From the NCBI RefSeq assembly GCF_000144645.1, contig NC_014377.1, positions 2,108,001-2,172,000 on the forward strand: a DNA stretch of 64,000 nucleotides. Reading direction: 5' to 3'. Positions 1 through 7,533 of the stretch are shown here, piece by piece. The notes below the pieces were generated by a model. It had not been told where the DNA came from. It was given only the letters and a program-made list of their open reading frames with translations, and ran no database searches. The DNA is from Thermosediminibacter oceani DSM 16646. Lineage in GTDB: Bacteria > Bacillota > Thermosediminibacteria > Thermosediminibacterales > Thermosediminibacteraceae. The position numbers were made by a program, and so were the translations under genes. Each line of letters starts with the position of its first letter. Position 1 is the first letter of the stretch.

Positions 1-215
1 CCGAAAAGAGCCGCCAGCCCTACCGAAAAAAACCTGCCGCGGTACAATGCGGCCGCAGCCGTTATTGAAATCCCCAGGGGGTAAATGCCCATGACCGGCG
101 CCCTCCCGAAGATAAAGGCTACGAGGTGAACCAGGAAGCTGTCGGGAGTAAAAGACAAAAGCGGGACGGCAAGTCCGGGTCTGTTTAAACGTGTCTTACT
201 TATCAATTCGATCAC
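1..215 (-). CDS. spoIIE: Stage II sporulation protein E, N-terminal fragment (runs off the left edge)
   Basis: Only about the first 70 residues are in the window; the frame stays open to base 1. The translated segment FIFGRAPVMGIYPLGIS resembles the start of the SpoIIE membrane domain, where a GRA motif is followed by a proline and small hydrophobic residues. SpoIIE is a polytopic membrane PP2C phosphatase that activates sigma F in the forespore (family knowledge). Start candidates are GTG at 215 and TTG at 206; a GAGG sequence at 219-222 is too close to the first and rather far from the second. The gene follows tRNA genes in the same direction, as in Bacillus subtilis. The catalytic domain is not visible, so the name rests on a short match. 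Confidence 0.6.
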   Translation of the reverse strand, partial: MIELISKTRLNRPGLAVPLLSFTPDSFLVHLVAFIFGRAPVMGIYPLGISITAAAALYRGRFFSVGLAALF

Positions 216-356
216 CTACCTCACTTTCTGGTAGGCTTTATTATACACCCTGATAATAACAAAAATTGTCAATATGATGATGTCGAGCAAAAAAATCGTT
301 AGACAAAAAAAAATAAAAGTCGCAACCTGCGACTTTTTTTGGTCGTAAAAATAAAA

Positions 357-431
357 TGGTGACCCTGAGGGGAGTCGAACCCCTGTTACCGCCTTGAAAG
401 AGCGGTGTCTTAACCACTTGACCACAGGGCC
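357..431 (-). tRNA. tRNA-Glu (TTC)
   Basis: A cloverleaf folds on the minus strand with acceptor GGCCCTG/CAGGGTC, anticodon loop CTTTCAA (anticodon TTC) and an encoded CCA end. It is the last tRNA of a three-gene run that leads into spoIIE. Confidence 0.95.
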
Positions 432-436
432 ACTTC

Positions 437-513
437 TGGTAGCGGCGCAGGGATTTGAACCCCGGACACTGCGGGTATGAACCGCATGCTCTAGCCACCT
501 GAGCTACGCCGCC
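437..513 (-). tRNA. tRNA-Met (CAT), elongator type
   Basis: The acceptor GGCGGCG/CGCCGCT pairs fully and the anticodon loop is TTCATAC. CCA is encoded. Full pairing at position 1-72 and the lack of the three-G anticodon stem argue for the elongator rather than the initiator tRNA. Confidence 0.93.
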
Positions 514-525
514 GTATTTTCACTT

Positions 526-602
<77 letters not shown>

Positions 603-625
603 TCGTAATTCGCAATGCATTTTAT

Positions 626-654
626 ATTTTATAATAAAAAACTTCTTTCGTCAA
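626..654 (-). promoter_or_regulatory. Promoter of the fMet-Met-Glu tRNA/spoIIE unit
   Basis: Minus-strand TTGACG (649-654) and TAAAAT (626-631) are separated by 17 bp, a good vegetative-sigma match located just upstream of tRNA-fMet. Whether spoIIE is co-transcribed is not visible; in other species it has its own Spo0A-controlled sigma A promoter. Confidence 0.7.
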
Positions 655-663
655 GAGTTTCGT

Positions 664-701
664 TAAAAAGCGCCGCGGGCACGCCCCAGGGACGCGCCCG
701 C
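664..701 (-). terminator. Terminator after rplL
   Basis: A minus-strand hairpin pairs GCGGGCGCG with CGTGCCCGC and is followed by a T-run at 669-665. It closes the ribosomal-protein transcript 15 bp after the rplL stop, so no rpoB follows. Confidence 0.75.
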
Positions 702-715
702 AATTTTTAGACCTC

Positions 716-1093
716 TTATTTTATCTCGACAGTAGCGCCGACTTCGGCAAGTTTCGCTTTGATCTGCTCGGCTTCTTCCTTGCTGACCTTTTCCTTTATT
801 GGTTTCGGAGCTCCGTCTACCAGGTCCTTGGCTTCCTTCAGCCCGAGGCCTGTGAGCTCTCTTACAACCTTGATTACCTTGATCTTTTCAGCGCCGGGGT
901 TGGCCAGGATCACGTCAAATTCGGTCTGCTCGGGAGCTGCAGCCTCAGCAGCGCCGGGAGCAGCAGGACCGGCAGCCACGGCCACCGGAGCGGCGGCGGT
1001 CACACCGAATTTCTCTTGAAGGGCTTTCACCAGTTCGGAAAGCTCTAAAACGGTCATATTCTCTATAGCAGCAATGATTTCATCTTTTGTCAT
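716..1093 (-). CDS. rplL: 50S ribosomal protein L7/L12
   Basis: This 125-residue protein forms the flexible ribosomal stalk that recruits translation GTPases. It has the N-terminal dimerisation segment ([19 protein letters not shown]), an Ala/Pro/Gly-rich hinge around residues 33-55, and a C-terminal domain with [20 protein letters not shown]. Length is normal for the family. It lies downstream of rplJ, but the usual next genes rpoB and rpoC are absent: a terminator and three tRNA genes follow instead. The start is set by a GGAGGA ribosome binding site. Confidence 0.97.
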   Translation of the reverse strand: MTKDEIIAAIENMTVLELSELVKALQEKFGVTAAAPVAVAAGPAAPGAAEAAAPEQTEFDVILANPGAEKIKVIKVVRELTGLGLKEAKDLVDGAPKPIKEKVSKEEAEQIKAKLAEVGATVEIK

Positions 1094-1139
1094 TTTTTTA
1101 CATCCTCCTTAAAAATTTTTTATTTGTCGTTTCCTCGAC

Positions 1140-1219
1140 TCACTGCAAAACCTTCCGCTTACCGTCAGGCAGCGGTCTGCGACCGTCTGCTACGCTGACC
1201 GCATGAAGCCCTGCAGTGA
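1140..1219 (-). ncRNA. Structured element between rplJ and rplL
   Basis: The gap between rplJ and rplL can fold into a long imperfect hairpin. The outer arms TCACTGCA (1140-1147) and TGCAGTGA (1212-1219) pair perfectly. Inside, GTCAG, GCAG and CGGTC pair with GACCG, CTGC and CTGAC around a three-base loop. There is no T-run, so it is not a standard terminator. It may set the L10:L12 ratio by processing or stability control; that role is a guess. Confidence 0.5.
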
Positions 1220-1235
1220 ATCGTTTTCAAAGTGA

Positions 1236-1754
1236 TTAAGACGCCTTTTTGTCCTGAATGGCCTGCAGAGTGTATACCAGGTCGAGAATGGGCCCCTGCA
1301 GCACCCAGACGATGCCGTAGAGGGGCGACTGGACGGCTCCCACGGCTTTGGCAATGAGTTCCTCCTTCCGGGGAAGCTTTGCCAGTTGCTCTATCATGGC
1401 CTTGTCGGCCACCCGGCCTTCCACGACGCCGCCCTTTATCTCCAGCTGCTTATGGTCTTTGGCGAAATCCACCAGTACCTTGGCCGGAGCAACAGGGTCG
1501 TCGAAGCCGAAAGCCACTGCCGTAGGACCCTCTAAGTACTCATCCAGGTTGTATTCAAAGTCCTTTACAGCAATTTTGGTGAGGGTGTTTTTTACTACCT
1601 TGTATTCGACGCCCTGTTCTCTCAGCTTTCTGCGAAGCTCGGTGATCTCCGCCACATTGAGGCCTTTGTAGTCGGTCAATATGGCTGCTCTAGCCCTGCT
1701 GAACTTATCCTTCAGCTCAGCAACCAGCTGCTGTTTTTCCTCCCTGGTTCCCAC
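1236..1754 (-). CDS. rplJ: 50S ribosomal protein L10
   Basis: L10 anchors the L12 dimers to 23S rRNA at the stalk base. The 172-residue product has the typical N-terminal region with LTDYKGLNVAEITELRRKLR and KNTLTKIAV, and a C-terminal helix for L12 binding. A leader RNA with a terminator hairpin lies directly upstream (1765-1920), so the gene is probably autoregulated by L10-L12 binding. The start follows a TAAGGAGGTGAGA ribosome binding site. Residues VGTREE at the N-terminus match a normal L10 start. Confidence 0.97.
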   Translation of the reverse strand: MGTREEKQQLVAELKDKFSRARAAILTDYKGLNVAEITELRRKLREQGVEYKVVKNTLTKIAVKDFEYNLDEYLEGPTAVAFGFDDPVAPAKVLVDFAKDHKQLEIKGGVVEGRVADKAMIEQLAKLPRKEELIAKAVGAVQSPLYGIVWVLQGPILDLVYTLQAIQDKKAS

Positions 1755-1764
1755 CTTCTCACCT

Positions 1765-1920
1765 CCTTAAGCAAACTTAAAAGGCCTTCCTGCAGAGGTA
1801 CAGAAAGGCCTTGTATTCCCACTTGATACATTGCCTTCGCCTCGGTAGGATATTAAGCCTTCCAGCACCTACTGTCTGCAGCGAATGGATTCTTTATTTC
1901 ACCGCAAACTCACCACAGGC
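1765..1920 (-). ncRNA. L10 leader (ribosomal protein autoregulatory RNA)
   Basis: The minus-strand sequence contains GACAGTAGGTGCTGG and AATATCCTACCGAGG, which match the conserved core of the Firmicutes L10 leader bound by the L10(L12)4 complex. It ends in a terminator hairpin (1777-1813), as expected for an attenuation mechanism. Boundaries are approximate. Confidence 0.85.
1777..1813 (-). terminator. Attenuator terminator of the L10 leader
   Basis: AAGGCCTTTC and GGAAGGCCTT pair on the minus strand and are followed by TTAAG just before the rplJ ribosome binding site. The U-tract is short, consistent with a conditional terminator. Confidence 0.7.
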
Positions 1921-1927
1921 GGTGAAA
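1898..1927 (-). terminator. Hairpin after rplA (weak terminator or processing site)
   Basis: TTTCACCGC and GCGGTGAAA pair perfectly immediately after the rplA stop. No T-run follows on the minus strand, so it may protect the 3' end of the upstream message or belong to the L10 leader rather than end transcription. Confidence 0.4.
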
Positions 1928-1939
1928 TAAATTATTTAA

Positions 1940-2641
1940 TTACTTTTTCTCAACTACTTTCAACGGATTTATTTTAATCCCCGGACCCATGGTACTGGAG
2001 ATTACCACGCTCTTTATATACGTTCCTTTGGCAGCGGCGGGTTTCGCTTTGATTATGGACTCCATCAGAGCCGTGAAGTTATCCAGCAATTTATCGGGAC
2101 CGAAAGATTTCTTTCCTATGGGAGCGTGAACTATACCGGTTTTGTCGACGCGGTATTCGATCTTACCGGCCTTTATCTCCTTTACGGCCTTGGCTACATC
2201 GAAGGTAACGGTTCCGGCTTTGGGGTTGGGCATCAGACCCTTCGGACCCAGTATGCGGCCCAATTTACCCACGGCGCCCATCATGTCGGGCGTAGCTACA
2301 GCTACATCGAAATCCAGAAATCCGCCTTCGATTTTGGCAATCAGGTCTTCAGCACCTACGTAGTCTGCGCCTGCTTGCTCGGCTTCCGTTGCCTTATCGC
2401 CCTTTGCAAACACCAGCACTCGGACGGTTTTGCCCGTACCGTGGGGAAGCACTACCGTGCTCCTCACCTGCTGGTCGGCATGGCGCGGGTCAACGCCCAG
2501 CCTTACGGCTACTTCGATGGTCTCGTCGAATTTCTTATTAGCGGTCTGGAGGGCCAGTTCTATGGCTTCCTTGGGTTCATAGAGCCTGGTCCTGTCCACT
2601 AACTTCAACGCTTCTAGATAGCTCTTGCTTCTCTTTGGCAT
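1940..2641 (-). CDS. rplA: 50S ribosomal protein L1
   Basis: L1 forms the mobile L1 stalk at the ribosomal E site. The 233-residue protein carries the conserved family segment [14 protein letters not shown] and the preceding [14 protein letters not shown]. Length is typical for bacteria. It follows rplK by 64 bp and is likely in the same transcript. The start at MPKRSKSY has a GGAGGGAGAAA ribosome binding site. Confidence 0.97.
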   Translation of the reverse strand: MPKRSKSYLEALKLVDRTRLYEPKEAIELALQTANKKFDETIEVAVRLGVDPRHADQQVRSTVVLPHGTGKTVRVLVFAKGDKATEAEQAGADYVGAEDLIAKIEGGFLDFDVAVATPDMMGAVGKLGRILGPKGLMPNPKAGTVTFDVAKAVKEIKAGKIEYRVDKTGIVHAPIGKKSFGPDKLLDNFTALMESIIKAKPAAAKGTYIKSVVISSTMGPGIKINPLKVVEKK

Positions 2642-2705
2642 TTTTCTCCCTCCTGTGGTAGTGTCGGAAATAAAATTCCTCCCACCCAGTCCTTACCAAT
2701 AGTCC

Positions 2706-3131
2706 TCAGTCGACCACGGTAATTCCCATGCTGCGGGCTGTACCCTCTATCATCCTCATGGCCGCTTCGAGGCTGGCGGCATTCAGATCCTTCATCTTCA
2801 GCTCGGCAATTTCCCTTATGTCCTTCTTGGTAACCTTGCCTACCTTGTTCTTGTTGGGTTCTCCCGAACCCTTCTCAACACCGGCGGCTTTCATGAGCAG
2901 CACCGATGCCGGCGGTGTCTTGAGTACAAAGCTGAAAGATCTATCCTGGTATACTGTCAACTCCACCGGAATAATAAGACCGGCCTGAGCTGCGGTTTTC
3001 TCGTTGAACTCCTTGCAGAAGTTCATTATGTTGATACCCGTCGGACCCAGGGCAGGACCTACCGGAGGAGCAGGTGTGGCTTTTCCAGCTGGGATCTGGA
3101 GTTTTACCACTGCTATTACCTTTTTGGCCAT
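2706..3131 (-). CDS. rplK: 50S ribosomal protein L11
   Basis: L11 binds the GTPase-associated centre of 23S rRNA and is needed for the stringent response (family knowledge). The 141-residue protein shows the N-terminal proline-rich signature [20 protein letters not shown] and the C-terminal RNA-binding domain ending in ARSMGITV. The start chosen is MAKKVIAV, preceded by GCGAGGAGGTG at good spacing; a longer in-frame start would translate the ribosome binding site. It follows nusG closely. Confidence 0.97.
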   Translation of the reverse strand: MAKKVIAVVKLQIPAGKATPAPPVGPALGPTGINIMNFCKEFNEKTAAQAGLIIPVELTVYQDRSFSFVLKTPPASVLLMKAAGVEKGSGEPNKNKVGKVTKKDIREIAELKMKDLNAASLEAAMRMIEGTARSMGITVVD

Positions 3132-3152
3132 ATTTGCACCTCCTCGCAAATA

Positions 3153-3677
3153 TTATATTTTTTCCACCTGGTTAAAGTCAAGCTCGATAGGTGTTTCCCG
3201 CCCAAACATGGATATAAGGACCTTTACTTTCTGTTTTTCATGGTTTATCTCGAGCACCTTGCCTACAAAGTTTTCGAAAGGTCCGGAAACGACTTTTACA
3301 TTCTGGTCGACATCAATGTCGAGCTTCGGTTTGGGCTCCTCTATACCCATCTGCTTCAAAATCGCTTTTATTTCCGATTCCTGCAGCGGAATGGGTTTAT
3401 TCCCGGTACCTACAAAGCCCGTGACACCGGGGGTGTTCCTAACCACGTGCCAGGAATCGTCGGTAACTATCATTTCCACAAGGACGTATCCCGGAAATAT
3501 CTTGCGCTGGGTTACCTTCTTCTTCCCGTTTTTTATCTCAACTTCTTCCTCCACGGGGACCAGCACCCGGAAGATCTTGTCCTGCATTCCCATGGATTCC
3601 ACGCGCTTTTCCAGGTTTGCCTTTACCTTGTTTTCGTAACCGGAATAAGTATGGATTACGTACCAGTTTTTAGACAT
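3153..3677 (-). CDS. nusG: Transcription termination/antitermination factor NusG
   Basis: NusG binds RNA polymerase and affects pausing, Rho-dependent termination and coupling to ribosomes. The 174-residue protein has the NGN domain starting WYVIHTYSGYENKVKANLE and a KOW motif near the end (GPFENFVGKVLEINHEKQKV). Length matches the minimal bacterial form without the extra domain seen in Thermotoga. It sits between secE and rplK in the conserved order. Confidence 0.97.
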   Translation of the reverse strand: MSKNWYVIHTYSGYENKVKANLEKRVESMGMQDKIFRVLVPVEEEVEIKNGKKKVTQRKIFPGYVLVEMIVTDDSWHVVRNTPGVTGFVGTGNKPIPLQESEIKAILKQMGIEEPKPKLDIDVDQNVKVVSGPFENFVGKVLEINHEKQKVKVLISMFGRETPIELDFNQVEKI

Positions 3678-3708
3678 ATTTTACAAGGGGTAAAACCCCT
3701 GCCCTCCC

Positions 3709-3915
3709 TTATCGGAGAATCGTCTTCAGAACATTCATCAGAATGCTGTCAACTATCCATATAAAACCGCTAACCAGGGCTACGGATACAAGTACAACGA
3801 TCGTGTATGACACCAGTTCATCCCTGGTAGGCCAGGTTACCTTTTTCAGTTCCGACCTGACTTCTTTAAAAAATCTGCTGCTTCTTTTTAAGAAACCTTC
3901 GCCGCCGGCTGCCAT
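3709..3915 (-). CDS. secE: Preprotein translocase subunit SecE
   Basis: SecE is the small membrane clamp of the SecYEG channel. The 68-residue form has an amphipathic helix with the family motif KKVTWPTRDEL and a single C-terminal membrane segment (YTIVVLVSVALVSGFIWIV). Size and topology match the single-pass SecE of Firmicutes. It lies between rpmG and nusG, the usual place. Confidence 0.96.
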   Translation of the reverse strand: MAAGGEGFLKRSSRFFKEVRSELKKVTWPTRDELVSYTIVVLVSVALVSGFIWIVDSILMNVLKTILR

Positions 3916-3950
3916 TAAGCATTATCCCCCTCAAAAGGAATCATTTATTT

Positions 3951-4100
3951 CTATTTCGTCTCTTTGTGCAGGGTGTGACGCCCGCAGAACTTGCAGTACT
4001 TTCTGAGTTCAAGTCGATCCGGGTCGTTTTTCTTATTCTTTTCGGTGTGGTAATTCCTGTGCTTGCATTCGGTGCACTCCAGCACTACGTTAACTCTCAT
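3951..4100 (-). CDS. rpmG: 50S ribosomal protein L33
   Basis: A 49-residue reading frame begins [19 protein letters not shown] and ends with [16 protein letters not shown]. The two CxxC pairs are the zinc-binding knuckles of the zinc-containing L33 form. The start has a GTAGGAGGTGTCC ribosome binding site. It is the first gene of the rpmG-secE-nusG-rplK-rplA transcript, with a promoter about 65 bp upstream. Confidence 0.95.
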   Translation of the reverse strand: MRVNVVLECTECKHRNYHTEKNKKNDPDRLELRKYCKFCGRHTLHKETK

Positions 4101-4162
4101 CCGGACACCTCCTACCCCTTTAAGCTCAGTGCATTCGGAGTATATAGTAAGTCACTTAAATC

Positions 4163-4191
4163 AATTTATCATAATTCGTCTTTATTGTCAA
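4163..4191 (-). promoter_or_regulatory. Promoter of the rpmG-secE-nusG-rplKA operon
   Basis: TTGACA (4186-4191) and TAAATT (4163-4168) are 17 bp apart on the minus strand, directly after the tuf terminator. The leader before rpmG is about 60 nt. Confidence 0.7.
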
Positions 4192-4200
4192 TAAAAAGGC

Positions 4201-4230
4201 AAAAATTAAGGGGAATCTCCCGATTCCCCC
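4201..4230 (-). terminator. Terminator after tuf
   Basis: GGGGAATC and GATTCCCC pair on the minus strand, followed by TTAATTTTT. It separates tuf from rpmG. Confidence 0.85.
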
Positions 4231-4241
4231 GTTTTGTTCCT

Positions 4242-5444
4242 TTATTCGATTATCTCGGTCACCACACCGGCCCCTACGGTCCTGCCACCCTCGCGGATAG
4301 CAAAGCGAAGGCCTTCTTCTATCGCTATGGGAGCTATAAGCTCGATCTCCATTACTACGTTGTCACCAGGCATGACCATCTCGGTGCCCTCGGGCAGCTT
4401 TATTACTCCAGTTACGTCGGTCGTCCTGAAGTAGAACTGCGGCCTGTATCCGTTGAAAAACGGTGTGTGCCTTCCCCCTTCTTCCTTCTTCAATACGTAT
4501 ACCTGGCCCTTGAATTTGGTGTGCGGATGTATGGATCCGGGTTTGGCTATTACCATACCCCTTTCTACTTCGTCCCTGTCTACGCCTCTCAAGAGTGCTC
4601 CGATGTTGTCTCCTGCTACCGCCTGGTCCAGGATCTTCCTGAACATCTCTACACCGGTCACTACGGTCTTCTTCTTCTCAGGAGCCAATCCTACTATCTC
4701 TACTTCGTCGCCTACTTTCAGGGTGCCCCTCTCTACTCTTCCGGTCACTACGGTGCCGCGCCCGGTTATGGTGAATACGTCTTCAACCGGCATGAGGAAG
4801 GGTTTGTCGGCGTCGCGCTCCGGTGTCGGTATATATTCGTCTACAGCGTCCATGAGCTGCCATATCTTGCCGCACCATTCGCATTCCCTCTTACCGCATC
4901 CGCATTCCAGAGCCTTTAATGCAGAACCCGCCACTACGGGTATCTCGTCGCCCGGGAATTCGTAGGAGGACAAGAGTTCCCTTACTTCCATTTCGACCAG
5001 TTCTAAAAGTTCTGGGTCGTCTACCATGTCTACTTTGTTCATGAATACTACGATGTAGGGTACGCCTACCTGCCTGGCAAGCAGTATGTGTTCCCTGGTC
5101 TGGGGCATGGGGCCGTCCGCTGCCGATACTACCAGGATGGCTCCGTCCATCTGGGCGGCTCCGGTAATCATGTTCTTTACGTAGTCGGCGTGGCCCGGGC
5201 AGTCCACGTGGGCGTAGTGCCTCTTTTCAGTCTCGTATTCCACGTGAGCCGTGGCTATTGTTATTCCGCGTTCCCTCTCTTCGGGAGCTTTGTCTATCTG
5301 GTCGTATGCTACGAAGTTGGCAAGCCCCGAGCTGGAAAGGGTTCGGGTAATCGCTGCCGTTAATGTGGTCTTTCCGTGGTCTACGTGGCCTATCGTACCT
5401 ACGTTAACGTGAGGCTTCGTCCTCTCAAATTTTTGCTTTGCCAT
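4242..5444 (-). CDS. tuf: Elongation factor Tu
   Basis: EF-Tu delivers aminoacyl-tRNA to the ribosome. The 400-residue protein has the P-loop GHVDHGKT, switch motif [12 protein letters not shown] and NKVD. The start at [15 protein letters not shown] has a CAAGGAGGAAACACG ribosome binding site. An insertion with four cysteines ([13 protein letters not shown], near residue 190) is of the kind seen in some EF-Tu proteins and may bind zinc. An IS110-type element lies upstream, between the gene and a strong promoter at 7090-7118, so current expression signals are uncertain. Confidence 0.97.
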   Translation of the reverse strand: MAKQKFERTKPHVNVGTIGHVDHGKTTLTAAITRTLSSSGLANFVAYDQIDKAPEERERGITIATAHVEYETEKRHYAHVDCPGHADYVKNMITGAAQMDGAILVVSAADGPMPQTREHILLARQVGVPYIVVFMNKVDMVDDPELLELVEMEVRELLSSYEFPGDEIPVVAGSALKALECGCGKRECEWCGKIWQLMDAVDEYIPTPERDADKPFLMPVEDVFTITGRGTVVTGRVERGTLKVGDEVEIVGLAPEKKKTVVTGVEMFRKILDQAVAGDNIGALLRGVDRDEVERGMVIAKPGSIHPHTKFKGQVYVLKKEEGGRHTPFFNGYRPQFYFRTTDVTGVIKLPEGTEMVMPGDNVVMEIELIAPIAIEEGLRFAIREGGRTVGAGVVTEIIE

Positions 5445-5500
5445 CGTGTTTCCTCCTTGTACAATATAGTTAGCTTTAATAATGTAATTAAGGGTCATTC

Positions 5501-5531
5501 AAAGTTTTTTGACAACCACACAGGAATTCTG
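5501..5531 (+). repeat. Left inverted repeat of the IS110-family element
   Basis: The reverse complement reads CAGAATTCCTGTGTGGTTGT followed by CAAAAAACTTT. It pairs with 6984-7014. Its TTGTCA could act as a -35 box towards tuf. Confidence 0.7.
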
Positions 5532-5758
5532 ATAAAACTTAGCTAATATTTCTCGTAGCGGCAGGGGACTTCGATCTTCCTCCTTGGGAAGCTCTTTCGC
5601 TGTCCCGAAATTAAGAGTGAAGCCCCTCCTCTATGAGATGTCTCGAATGAGCACGTTGCGGATGTAGCTTGCTGCATGCCTCGAGTTACGCGCAAGGTTG
5701 AGACTTATAGAGGATTGCGGGAACCCTGCCTAATTCAGTGAAAGCGAGGATGTAAATC
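5532..5758 (+). ncRNA. Candidate bridge RNA region of the IS110 element
   Basis: The 227 bp before the transposase code for no protein but fold well. GGGGAC (5564-5569) can pair with GTCCC, enclosing CTTCC/GGAAG. CTCTAT and GTCTC pair with GAGAC and ATAGAG around 5630-5715, enclosing ATGTAG/CTGCAT. In characterised IS110-group elements the left non-coding end encodes the bridge RNA, which specifies target and donor DNA (established knowledge). No target-binding loops have been matched here, so the assignment is by position and structure. Confidence 0.5.
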
Positions 5759-6982
5759 ATGTTCTATGGCGGTATTGATGTGGCTAAACACAGTCACGAA
5801 GTATGCCTCGTAAACGACTCCGGTGATATAGTCTTAAAGATGCATCTAGACAATAACCATAAAGGGATGAATAAGCTTTTGCAGGCATTGGAAAGACTCG
5901 GTTTAAAGCCTGATGACGTAAAGTTCTGCTTAGAGGCCACCGGCCATTACTGGCTCCCTATCTACTGCTACCTCACTAACCAGGGATTTGAACTTCATGT
6001 CATCAATCCCATTCAGTCGGATGCTTTGCGGAATCTCTATGTGCGTAAAACTAAAACCGACCAAAAAGATGCTCTGCTCCTTGCTGACTTGCTGCGATTG
6101 GGAAGAGCCCCCGAGACCAGACTCCCTTCCGAAACAACCCTCAAATTGCAGTCGCTCTCCCGACTCCGCTTTGAGTTCGTACGCCAGGTCGGTGGCCTTA
6201 AGAACAGGGTGCTTGGTATTTTGGATAGGATTTTCCCTGAATACCCAGACTGCTTCTCCGATGTGTTTATCCGGACTTCAAGGGAGCTGCTTAAATCTTA
6301 CCCGGAGCCGGAAGAATTAGCCGAAGTGGACCTTTCAGAGTTATCTGCTTTCCTGAAAGAACATTCCCGCGGTCGGTTCGGTGAAGAAAGAGCTAAAAAG
6401 ATTCAATCTCTGGCTAAGGGGACCTTCGGTATCACAATGGCTTTAGACGCTTTCACATTACAGCTTCGTTTGTTGGTTGAGCAAATTGAATTTATTGAAG
6501 AACAGATAAAGGTTATTGAAGATGCAATTAACGAGGTTATGGAGGAGCTTCGTCCTAGTAAGGATACCCCTTATCGCCACGTAATTGAAACTATTCCAGG
6601 TATTGGCCCTGTCCTGGCTGCCGCAATTATCGGTGAGATAGGTGATATTTCTCGTTTCCCTAACCCCCGGGCTCTCGTAGCTTATGCCGGTTTAGATGCT
6701 ACAGTCAGGGCTTCAGGATTGTTTGAGGGTACTCGTAACCGTATGTCTAAACGCGGTTCCCCTGTTTTAAGAAACAGCTTGTGGTTAGCCGCTGTTTCAG
6801 CCCGCCGTTTTAACCCGGAGTTGAGGGCTTATTATGAGCAAAAACGCAGCCAGGGAAAGCACTCGAATGTTGCTACAGGAGCCGTTGCAAGAAAACTTGT
6901 TCACCTGATCTACTCTCTCTGGAAGGATAACCGGCCGTATGACCCGGATTATCAATGGTCTCCTCCCGGCAAAAATGCGTGA
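5759..6982 (+). CDS. IS110-family transposase (DEDD recombinase)
   Basis: The 407-residue protein has the N-terminal RuvC-like domain with D7 (GIDVAK), E59 (CLEATGHYW) and D101/D104 (KTKTDQKDA), a central coiled region, and a C-terminal transposase_20 domain with IPGIGPVLAAAIIGEIGD and YAGLDATVRASG. The serine of RASG is the probable nucleophile by analogy with IS621. All expected residues are present, so the enzyme appears intact. The start follows GAAAGCGAGGATGTAAATC. Codon use is ordinary for the window. Confidence 0.95.
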   Translation: MFYGGIDVAKHSHEVCLVNDSGDIVLKMHLDNNHKGMNKLLQALERLGLKPDDVKFCLEATGHYWLPIYCYLTNQGFELHVINPIQSDALRNLYVRKTKTDQKDALLLADLLRLGRAPETRLPSETTLKLQSLSRLRFEFVRQVGGLKNRVLGILDRIFPEYPDCFSDVFIRTSRELLKSYPEPEELAEVDLSELSAFLKEHSRGRFGEERAKKIQSLAKGTFGITMALDAFTLQLRLLVEQIEFIEEQIKVIEDAINEVMEELRPSKDTPYRHVIETIPGIGPVLAAAIIGEIGDISRFPNPRALVAYAGLDATVRASGLFEGTRNRMSKRGSPVLRNSLWLAAVSARRFNPELRAYYEQKRSQGKHSNVATGAVARKLVHLIYSLWKDNRPYDPDYQWSPPGKNA

Positions 6983-6983
6983 A

Positions 6984-7014
6984 CAGAATTTCTATGTGAT
7001 TGTCAAGAAATTTT
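6984..7014 (+). repeat. Right inverted repeat of the IS110-family element
   Basis: It starts one base after the transposase stop codon and reads CAGAATTTCTATGTGATTGT followed by CAAGAAATTTT, pairing with 5501-5531. Confidence 0.7.
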
Positions 7015-7089
7015 TGCTCTAGCCTATTGACTTTTCATAGCACGTCTTAATTATGTAGAATAAAATATAAAAAAATACTCGTCCACTAT

Positions 7090-7118
7090 ATTATAACCAA
7101 ATAAAATCCAATTTTCAA
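7090..7118 (-). promoter_or_regulatory. Strong promoter pointing to tuf, now cut off by the IS110 element
   Basis: TTGAAA (7113-7118) and TATAAT (7090-7095) are 17 bp apart on the minus strand, downstream of tRNA-Thr. The only minus-strand gene ahead is tuf, 1.65 kb away beyond the insertion sequence. Confidence 0.7.
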
Positions 7119-7136
7119 ATAGTTTCAATACAAAAA

Positions 7137-7212
7137 TGGAGCCCACGACCGGGATCGAACCGGTGACCTCCGCCTTACCAAGGCGACGCTCTGCCGACTG
7201 AGCTACGTGGGC
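7137..7212 (-). tRNA. tRNA-Thr (GGT)
   Basis: The acceptor GCCCACG/CGTGGGC pairs fully, the anticodon loop is TTGGTAA and CCA is encoded. It is the last gene of a four-tRNA unit. Confidence 0.95.
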
Positions 7213-7216
7213 ACTA

Positions 7217-7293
<77 letters not shown>

Positions 7294-7305
7294 ACGTTAT
7301 TTTTT

Positions 7306-7381
7306 TGGAGCGGGAAACGGGATTTGAACCCGCGACACCCAGCTTGGAAGGCTGGTGCTCTGCCATCTGAGCTATTCCCGC
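7306..7381 (-). tRNA. tRNA-Gly (TCC)
   Basis: Acceptor GCGGGAA/TTCCCGC, anticodon loop TTCCAAG and encoded CCA give a complete tRNA-Gly. Confidence 0.95.
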
Positions 7382-7386
7382 AGGTA

Positions 7387-7472
7387 TGGTGGAGAGAGGT
7401 GGATTCGAACCACCGAAGGCATCGCCAGCAGATTTACAGTCTGCCCCCTTTGGCCAGCTTGGGTATCTCTCC
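7387..7472 (-). tRNA. tRNA-Tyr (GTA)
   Basis: A class II tRNA with a long variable arm, anticodon loop CTGTAAA, acceptor GGAGAGA/TCTCTCC and encoded CCA. It is the first gene of the four-tRNA unit. Confidence 0.95.
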
Positions 7473-7490
7473 ATTAATCTTGCTCTATAT

Positions 7491-7519
7491 ATTATAAAAA
7501 TAAAAATCGTTTTGGTCAA
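7491..7519 (-). promoter_or_regulatory. Promoter of the Tyr-Gly-fMet-Thr tRNA unit
   Basis: TTGACC (7514-7519) and TATAAT (7491-7496) lie 17 bp apart on the minus strand, about 20 bp before tRNA-Tyr. Confidence 0.8.
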
Positions 7520-7533
7520 TAGTTTTTTTCTTC

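Larger units (their letters stand above)
5501..7014 (+). mobile_element. IS110-family insertion sequence
   Basis: The element carries one DEDD transposase gene (5759-6982), a long structured 5' non-coding end and a short 3' end. Imperfect inverted repeats at 5501-5531 and 6984-7014 match at 26 of 31 positions, and all five differences are transitions. The exact ends cannot be fixed because IS110 elements leave little or no target duplication; the limits given are those of the repeats. It sits between tuf and its likely promoter, with the transposase pointing away from tuf. Confidence 0.8.

Noticed and set aside
3966-4965. Long plus-strand frames opposite rpmG and tuf
   Set aside because: They overlap confirmed rpmG and tuf on the other strand and show no recognisable domain; GC-rich codons create such open antisense frames.
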